From Entonaema liquescens (taxonomy: Eukaryota; Ascomycota; Sordariomycetes; Xylariales; Xylariaceae), in assembly GCA_902805475.1 (NCBI GenBank), contig CADCSX010000023.1, forward strand, positions 3,100,001 through 3,164,000: a stretch of 64,000 nucleotides of DNA, written 5' to 3'. Position 1 is the stretch's first letter. Each line of letters opens with the position of its first letter. A program made the position numbers and the translations under genes. This document shows, in pieces, positions 57,768 through 64,000 of this stretch. Under the pieces are notes generated by a model. That model was not told the DNA's origin. It made no database searches and saw only the letters and a program-made list of their open reading frames with translations.

Positions 57768-58455
57768 TCTTTTTCTTTCCAAGTAACCGAAAACACCCGC
57801 AACCCCTGCTTGGGAAAAGCCTCTGGGGGTGAAAACACATTATGCGGGTGGGTAGGTAAAAATCCTCAACATCAACACACTTGTAAAAGTTCCTCGTCGT
57901 TCCTCAAAAGAATTGCCGCGAAAAAAGGCGTCTGCTCGAAACCACTAATAGTACAGTGGCTGAGACAATAACGTCTTTCTTCCCAGATATCGCCCCAAGT
58001 GGCGTCTGGCGGCTGGGGTAGGGTAGATCAAATAGATAGATAGATATCCGTAGGTATATTATTGATTCCCAACCCGATGTAAAGGGGAAGTGGCGGCGGC
58101 GGTGGCATTGGAATGAATAAATGGGTTGGTGAATTCCATCCCGTTCCATTCCTGCGGCGCCGAGCCTGTTGGTGTACGTGCACTAGCACTCTTCGTCACC
58201 ATTGTCCATGCGTGGCGCGGGGACGGAGTATGTCTCCGCGGCGCTGGGCGTCACCGTTTCCGTCTACTGGTGACTTGGTAATCGGGGGGTATCGTGGGTT
58301 TGGGGGGGTATAATCATCATAATAGTCGTAAATGTAAAGTCATACTTCTATACGGGAAAGCTGATTAGTCTACTGTTCGGATATAGATATAAGTAATTAA
58401 TAGAGAAGACTTACCATTAAAACCGCTGAATCGTCACGAAAGGGAAAATAGCTGC

Positions 58456-58929
58456 TCACTCGCCAGTCTCGGCGATGGCGTCGAGGTGCGCCGACTTGGA
58501 AGACTTGGGGCTGCTCTTCTTGGAGCTGCCACCACTGCTACGGCGTTGACGCTTGAGCTGCTGCTTCCTGCGCTCCTTCTCGCCGAGCAGGAACTTGATG
58601 GCTTCGCGCTGCATGGCCATCTGCTCGCGCTGCATCTGGAGGATGTCGACCTCGTTGGCGACGACGGGCGAGGTGGGCGTGGTGCTGCCCGAGCTGGAGA
58701 TGCTGTGCGCGTCGTCCTCCAGGTCGCAGGGGAACAGGTCGTCGTCCGACAGGTAGGACGTGGCTCGCTCCTCGTGTGCGGAGTCGGTCAGGGACGAGCG
58801 GCGCGGCCACGACGGGAACGCGCAGCTCGCGCTGTAGGCGCCGTTGCGGGCGAGGTAGCTGGTGGTAGGGATCTCCATCGGTTGAGTGGCCTCACTCATG
58901 GAGCTATAGGAGCCGTATGGGCTATACAT
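58456..58929 (-). CDS. Conserved fungal small protein with C-terminal basic coiled coil
   Basis: 157 residues, intronless, GC-rich. The N-terminus MYSPYGSYSSMSEATQPMEI leads to conserved-looking blocks PTTSYLARNGAYSASCAFPS, WPRRSSLTDSAHEERATSYL and SDDDLFPCDLEDD. A Ser/Thr linker then precedes a helix (ILQMQREQMAMQREAIKFLL; GEKERRKQQLKRQRRSSGGS) that is amphipathic and strongly basic. The tail (SSKKSSPKSSKSAHLDAIAE) ends in TGE. The layout of YLARN / SCAFPSWPRR / SYLSDDDLF followed by a Gln-Arg helix recurs in hypothetical proteins of other filamentous ascomycetes as I remember them. No function is known to me; nucleic-acid binding through the basic helix is possible. Its isolation within a gene-poor region and its composition unlike neighbouring DNA make the call firm despite small size. 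Confidence 0.8.
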   Translation of the reverse strand: MYSPYGSYSSMSEATQPMEIPTTSYLARNGAYSASCAFPSWPRRSSLTDSAHEERATSYLSDDDLFPCDLEDDAHSISSSGSTTPTSPVVANEVDILQMQREQMAMQREAIKFLLGEKERRKQQLKRQRRSSGGSSKKSSPKSSKSAHLDAIAETGE

Positions 58930-61900
58930 TTTTGTAAAAAATGTGGATGGGTTTGCCTTTTCGTAGCAGTAGAAGATCTTTCCCTTTCTTTCAACTGTAG
59001 TCTGCTCTCTCTCGAGTCGGGATATTTCGTGTGTAAGTGCGGGTCGACTTTCGCGTGTAAGTCAGTGGATGCGACTAGTTCGATGATATTCGAGGTGGTA
59101 TAAAGTGGAAAGCTTTGTGGAGAGCTTTGTTGATGGTGATGATGGTGGTGATGATGATGATGGAATATTATGTATTACTGCTCTATGGCTACTAATAAAT
59201 AATCTGGGGTATCAAGTAAGGGAAATGGGGGCATGGGACGGGAGCGCATGGGATGGCCATGAGAACATATATATACTACCGGAGGGTGTGGTGGTGGACA
59301 TGAATCATCGCCGCACGGAGGCAGCAGGCTTTCTTGACCGTTACCATAGTACATGGCTAAGGTATTTTCCAGTTTTCCCCGTCCCTCGCGCTCCACCCCA
59401 CGTTGCAACTAATCCTGGCTGACCGCCTGTCATGGATGCGCGAAAGGGGGGGGGAGTGAGGGCGTTGGTGTGGCCCGGGACGCAGGGAATAGGTGTCAAC
59501 CACCAAGTCAGCCTAGACCGCCTTAACAGGAGTCAGCTTTGAAACCCCCCATCTCGTTCCCAATTTCCCAATTTCCCAATCGACATGCAACCGTCTAGGC
59601 GGTATCTCACTCGCCGAGCTGTGCCCTACCAATCACATCTCGTCCAAAAAAAGTAAACGGACTGACACCGCCAAACAATGTAGCCAGCGTTTTGGGCGTT
59701 CCCTAGTTTACGGACGTAGGTATATCGTATTGTACTAAAGCAAAGCAGCGCCGCAAGCCTGTACGTCGTCGTCCTCCACCCCCATGTACAACACAACATT
59801 GCTGGCAGCACGCTGTTGGGCTTCGCCTTTCTTCTCCGATGCTTCGCTTGCAGGCTTCGGTTCTCCACAACCGCAGGAAAAGGGAAAGGGCAAGAAAAAG
59901 AAATCAGAAAATTTTAATTCCAAAGCAGAGAATTGCCAGGCCCGCGGGATTTGCGATGCAGGGCCCCATCGAACAAGGTCCATGGATCCGTGGAATATCT
60001 TAACCGCGTTACTGCAAAAGTACAATGACGATCAGGGTTCAACGAAGGTCCACTACGATTTTCTTACCCGACTGCCGCGGCCGGGTCTATCTCCCGCTTC
60101 CCAGCGCAGCGAGAATCCTAGTTCGGACTAGTTAGCCCTGGTCTTTTTTCTTCTTTCTTTTCTTTTCTTCTTTCGCCTGTGTCCTGGGTCACATAGGGCC
60201 CTATTACCGGAGTTCCAGGGTTACAGTAAAGTTTGTAACCCGTCCTGCCCGCCGCCCATGCTTCCTAATGGAAAAAGCGTGGGAAAAAGCTGGGGGTGGC
60301 GTTGGGAAACGTAGATAGCCGGGAAAGGTTAATACAGCTTAATAAATAAGCAAGATGGTACCTATTTCTCCATAGTTAATACTTGGGTACTTTTGATTAC
60401 TGGAGAAAGTAGAGTAATTTACTACACACGACGGACATTTTTCATGATATTAATGAAGCCTAATACAGCAGGATGGCATGTATAATTCCTTCTGGCATCC
60501 GACGAGAGCAACGTGGTAGTGGCGCACGAGATGCCGAAAGTCGCAGGTTTATTCCTAGACGGTTAATGGGGAGTTTTTACGGGGGGTTGATTATAATTAC
60601 ACGTTGGGAGAAATCCTGTGCCGCCGAGCCACCACCGTTTGCTTCTGTTTTGAGTCTTTGGAAGGATCCTGTCACATAACGCACACGCACACATACGCAA
60701 CAGCACAGGTTTCTTACAGCTCCCTTAGTGCCTAGGTAAGTAGCTATTCTTGTTGCTACGACACGCTAAAAACTCCTTGTGACGAAGGAGGCGTTGCTGC
60801 TGTCATCTGTTTGGTTGGCCTCGGTTGGCCTTCGGGCAGCCATTCACCTCGGGCACGAGTTAAATGGGAGATATTCCCACGTCCATCCCGTTGGCTTGCA
60901 TTGCTTCATTTACCTACCCCCAGCTATTCAATAATAGTCAACATTTATATGCCCCCTAATTTTTCTTCTTCTTTCCCGTCATTGCGCCTGTCCGAGCGCC
61001 ACTTACCGGGGGAAATAATGGAAAAGAAAGCAAAAACCAGCAGGGACTCGAGGACCCGAGCCAGAAATTGATTTGATTTGATTTGATTGCTGCAAGGATA
61101 GGATGAATGGTAATAGTTTCCCGCGTCCAATGTTTCCACATCCGCCTTCTCTTTGTCTCTGGCTCATACCAGCGACAGCATCTATGACGCTAATGACGAC
61201 AGGGTGGTCGTATAGGTGAGGCCAGCTTCTCGCAACTGGCTTCCCCTACGCCACGGTGGCCGTCAGCAGCTCTCGGGCGGCTGAGCAATAGTGAGCTGGC
61301 TTTAACGGTTTCGTTGCCCAACGGGAACGGGATCAAGAAAGGTGTGTGAGTTGGCTGACCGCAACAAATTTCCCGTCCGTTGTTGGCCCAATACCGGCAT
61401 TTCTCCTTGACCGCCTGCCCCAAAGGAAACGAATGGTATAGGTGGGATTATGCGGACCAACCTGCTAGATGCCCGCCAGATTTCCGCTAGATGATGTGCT
61501 TTCCATGTGCCTCGGCGTTTGATTTTGTGCCTAAAAATATGTGCGTAAGAAAATCCCAAATCCCAAATCAAGATCCCGTAATCGAAGACGGGGACCGTTT
61601 ACGACACCTCAGGATGACTCAGACGTAACCACCAACTCCGCATTTTGATGCCGCCTATAGAATTAATCTGTAGAAATAGAAATACAAGCTTGTTGTGCGT
61701 GAGTCTCCGCGCCGGACTATGTATCTGGATATGTATATCCGTGTTGTGTGCGCCCTCGCCCTCTCGCGCGCGTGTAACACAACACTTTATATCCCGTAGC
61801 ATTTTGGAATACAAATCTCATCTCACGATTCTTTGCTTACTCTAATCCTTCAAGTAGTATTTTTTTCGGGTTTTGGATGCGCAGATATTATTGATTACAA

Positions 61901-62186
61901 AGGAAATTATACGCGCTCCGGGGTGATGATGATGTTGTTGGCCTGCCATTATTTGCGATCATAGTTTCCTGTTGTTGCTTGTTGAGCTTCCCCTTTTCAT
62001 CATGAAGTCCGGTTCTGGTTTGTGGCTATCTCTCGTACGCAATCGTACATACTAACATACTACAACCATGGTTCTATTAATCTCCCATCAACGGTAAGTG
62101 TATAGTCGGAACAGCGCCTCGATAGGCAGCCAGCATGCGCAAATACGTAGGCATCCTCAAACACGCACAAGCACACGTACACGTAC

Positions 62187-62188
<2 letters not shown>

Positions 62189-62220
<32 letters not shown>
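62189..62220. repeat. 6-bp GGCACA tandem repeat
   Basis: About five GGCACA units following ACGTAC repeats; non-coding. Confidence 0.9.
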
Positions 62221-63637
62221 ACTCACACACATAACAAAAAGCTAGGATGGCAGCTTGAATGAGGTAGGGTAGCCGCTGTAAATTAGGTGGATTGGATGCA
62301 TGTTACCGCTTCGACCTTCAAGTTAAAGATTTACTATGTACCTCCCAGAAGTCAGGTAACAAAAGCGCATAAAGATAGAACCAATAGCTTACAGCAACGA
62401 TGTTCTAGAAAGAAGCTTGGACCTTCTCGGGTCCGCGCTGACCGCCTCGTATTGCAGCTGCCGGTACCCATTATGGAAGAGCTTAGGAGAGGTTAGTCCC
62501 TATCATATTTAGCATTCCCTAGACTCCGAGTACTAGTCAGAAAGAAACGATCACCAATTAAACCATGCGCTCCCCGGATTTTCCGGGTTTCCCGATAAGT
62601 CTAGACAAGACGGTGGCAAGGTCACCGCGACCGAAAGCCACCCGGAAAGGGTTTAGGAGGGGTAATAGTAAGTCCTACTATGGGAGGGGGGGAGACCATT
62701 GGGAGGGGAGGGGAGTTATGGGGAGAGAGCCTAGATGTTTGCTTTTAAAAAGAGGTCCCGTAGATCATCACCTATTTCAAGATTCCCATATGACTTTTTG
62801 ACAAGTCGCAACTGGGCTTGTTCGCGTCGTGTCGACCGCGACGGCGCGATACCGCAAAATGCTGCTGCTACTCACAATCGTGGGAATGCTCTTCCCGTGA
62901 TTCGACCGAGGACGGCGAATAAGATATCTACGAAAAATAGGTATGCGAAATAAACCCCCCTCCCCCTCTGAGGGCGTATATATCACGTATAGCAACGTCG
63001 ATTCGTCCACTAGTAATCGAGTCGCACCGTGAAATAGCCGAAGCTATTGGGTCTTATTTTCTAACCATTTCCCACCATTATTGGTGACCGAGACGAACCA
63101 TTCGCTACGCTACGACGGTAGGGTTTAATGGAAACACAAGGAAATCAGCCAGACACGAGTTGATCTTCAGGAACTTGTCGGAGCCTATTGTATCCCACTA
63201 CTTGAAGTCCGCGCTCACCCGACAATCCATCACGAGAAAAAAGCCACACAGCCCGGTTGGTTGCCTAGTAGGTAGGTATTAGGATAGTACGTATAATACG
63301 CGCGCTACCATTAGGATGTCCGGGAGTCATTCTTGTGTTTGCCATGTGCAACGTAGGTCCATGAGGCACTTATGATATGAGACCTTAAGGAGGATGCGGC
63401 GCGGCGATCAATTCAATTTGTTGATATTGAGTGGTTACAAGGTGTAACTCGTAACTTTGGAAGAAAAGAGTTCAGTTCGGTATCTCTCGGGTGATTCCTA
63501 AAGTGCCATCATGTGAACACAGCTCTACTACGTTGATATATTGAATGACTCTTTTTTAACTATGAGGCTCGCCTCGCCTCTGTTTCCTGTTGCGATCGAA
63601 GCCGAAGGTTGCCAACTTTTATTAGTTAGGCTGCTGG

Positions 63638-63675
63638 TATGTTGCTATGTTGCTATGTTGCTATGTTGCTATGTT
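63638..63675. repeat. 8-bp TATGTTGC tandem repeat, nearly 5 copies
   Basis: Four perfect TATGTTGC units (63638-63669) plus a partial TATGTT; they end in TAGGTAC. Confidence 0.95.
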
Positions 63676-64000
63676 AGGTACTTTCAGGTAATTGTTGTAA
63701 AATGTAAACAAGTGTGAAAAGCCACACAATATACGGTTGGTGATAGTGATGTGATCAACCGATATAGCGTTCCACCATGGGAAAAGTTGATTAGATTCCA
63801 AACCCAAGTTATTGGATGATAAGCCTTACGAGCAAACATTAACGTTCCCTTCGGCTCCCCAGATCTTCAAACATTTGTCAGGCAAGTCTCATGTCTAGAG
63901 GATTCTATTTTGTTATCCTTGTTCCTGGTTCCTAGTTCCTTTTTCCTTTTTCCTAATAAATTTCAACATGTGATTTGTCTCGATTCCATCCTTCGAGCCT

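Larger units (their letters stand above)
51378..58455. other. 7-kb gene-poor region
   Basis: No coding region can be supported in 7 kb, although density elsewhere is about one gene per 2.5-3 kb. Frames of 60-123 codons lack domains and codon bias. It contains an AT microsatellite (52490-52520), tandem repeats (53816-53843 and about 54580-54632), a T tract (about 56985-57002) and an (AC)n tract (57731-57765). No tRNA or rRNA was recognised by eye. It includes the upstream region of the WD40 gene and the 3' side of the small gene at 58456. Confidence 0.6.
58930..64000. other. 5-kb terminal region without supported genes
   Basis: Frames up to 115 codons exist (e.g. 59784-60131), but none has a domain, consistent splice structure or codon bias. 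Tandem repeats lie at about 61070-61090 (TTGAT units), 62189-62220 (GGCACA units) and 63638-63675. A GC-rich stretch near 62560-62740 is not coding in any obvious frame. The last kilobase could be the upstream or 3' region of a gene beyond the window. Confidence 0.5.

Noticed and set aside
57564..57971. Open frames through the AC repeat (Thr-His or Val-Cys runs)
   Set aside because: Simple-sequence DNA is open in several frames; no protein-like flanks.
1..64000. Search for transposons, CRISPR arrays, phage-like cassettes, secondary-metabolite clusters or repeat-induced mutation signatures
   Set aside because: No transposase, reverse transcriptase, terminal inverted repeats, spaced direct repeats, PKS/NRPS or P450 sequence was recognised. 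AT-rich spacers show no obvious decayed repeat copies, though a k-mer or alignment test was not possible here.

Overview
The window is nuclear DNA of a filamentous ascomycete (Pezizomycotina, most likely a Sordariomycete). Evidence: most genes have one to four short introns (about 50-115 bp) with GT..AG ends and CTAAC/CTAAT branch sites. The gene families are fungal (GH72 glucanosyltransferase, RGS membrane protein, PARP-UBE2Q fusion, AsaB/CmcJ-like protein), and the genes lie on both strands between long AT-rich spacers full of short tandem repeats. I saw no operon, rRNA, CRISPR array, transposon or viral gene. The organism assignment is inference from protein style, not from a search.

Layout. 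1-6.1 kb, all minus strand: a truncated RGS-domain membrane protein whose frame is broken by a 56-bp tandem duplication, a damaged Cys-rich/TM locus, and a GPI-anchored GH72 enzyme. 6.1-19 kb, plus strand: SOF1, a short-chain dehydrogenase, a pseudokinase-like protein and the proteasome lid subunit RPN6, separated by repeat-bearing spacers. 19.7-24.7 kb, minus: a very long, disordered AT-hook protein. It diverges from an AsaB/CmcJ-like gene (plus, 26-26.9 kb), which converges on an Sds3-like HDAC-complex gene (minus). 30.2-34.9 kb, minus: a 98-residue two-exon membrane protein and a PARP-E2 fusion gene. 36.6-43.8 kb is the densest part: a COG7-like coiled-coil protein, RNA polymerase III subunit RPC9, an atypical Rho-like GTPase divergent from tRNA pseudouridine synthase PUS3, and PIG-H/GPI15. 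45.8-51.4 kb, minus: a 1,745-residue WD40/solenoid protein. 51.4-64 kb is almost gene-free apart from one small disordered protein at 58.5-58.9 kb.

Most genes are housekeeping functions that do not form one pathway: ribosome biogenesis (SOF1), tRNA transcription and modification (RPC9, PUS3), proteasome (RPN6), chromatin (Sds3-like, AT-hook), GPI anchors and cell wall (PIG-H, GH72), and signalling (RGS, Rho-like, pseudokinase). The most unusual points are architectural. They are the PARP + UBE2Q-type E2 fusion, the Rho-like GTPase lacking the usual switch-II Gln, the degenerate kinase, and a recurring pattern of 1-nt losses in short C/G runs inside conserved reading frames. That pattern means either under-polished sequence or real gene decay, and it should be resolved before any of these genes is interpreted.
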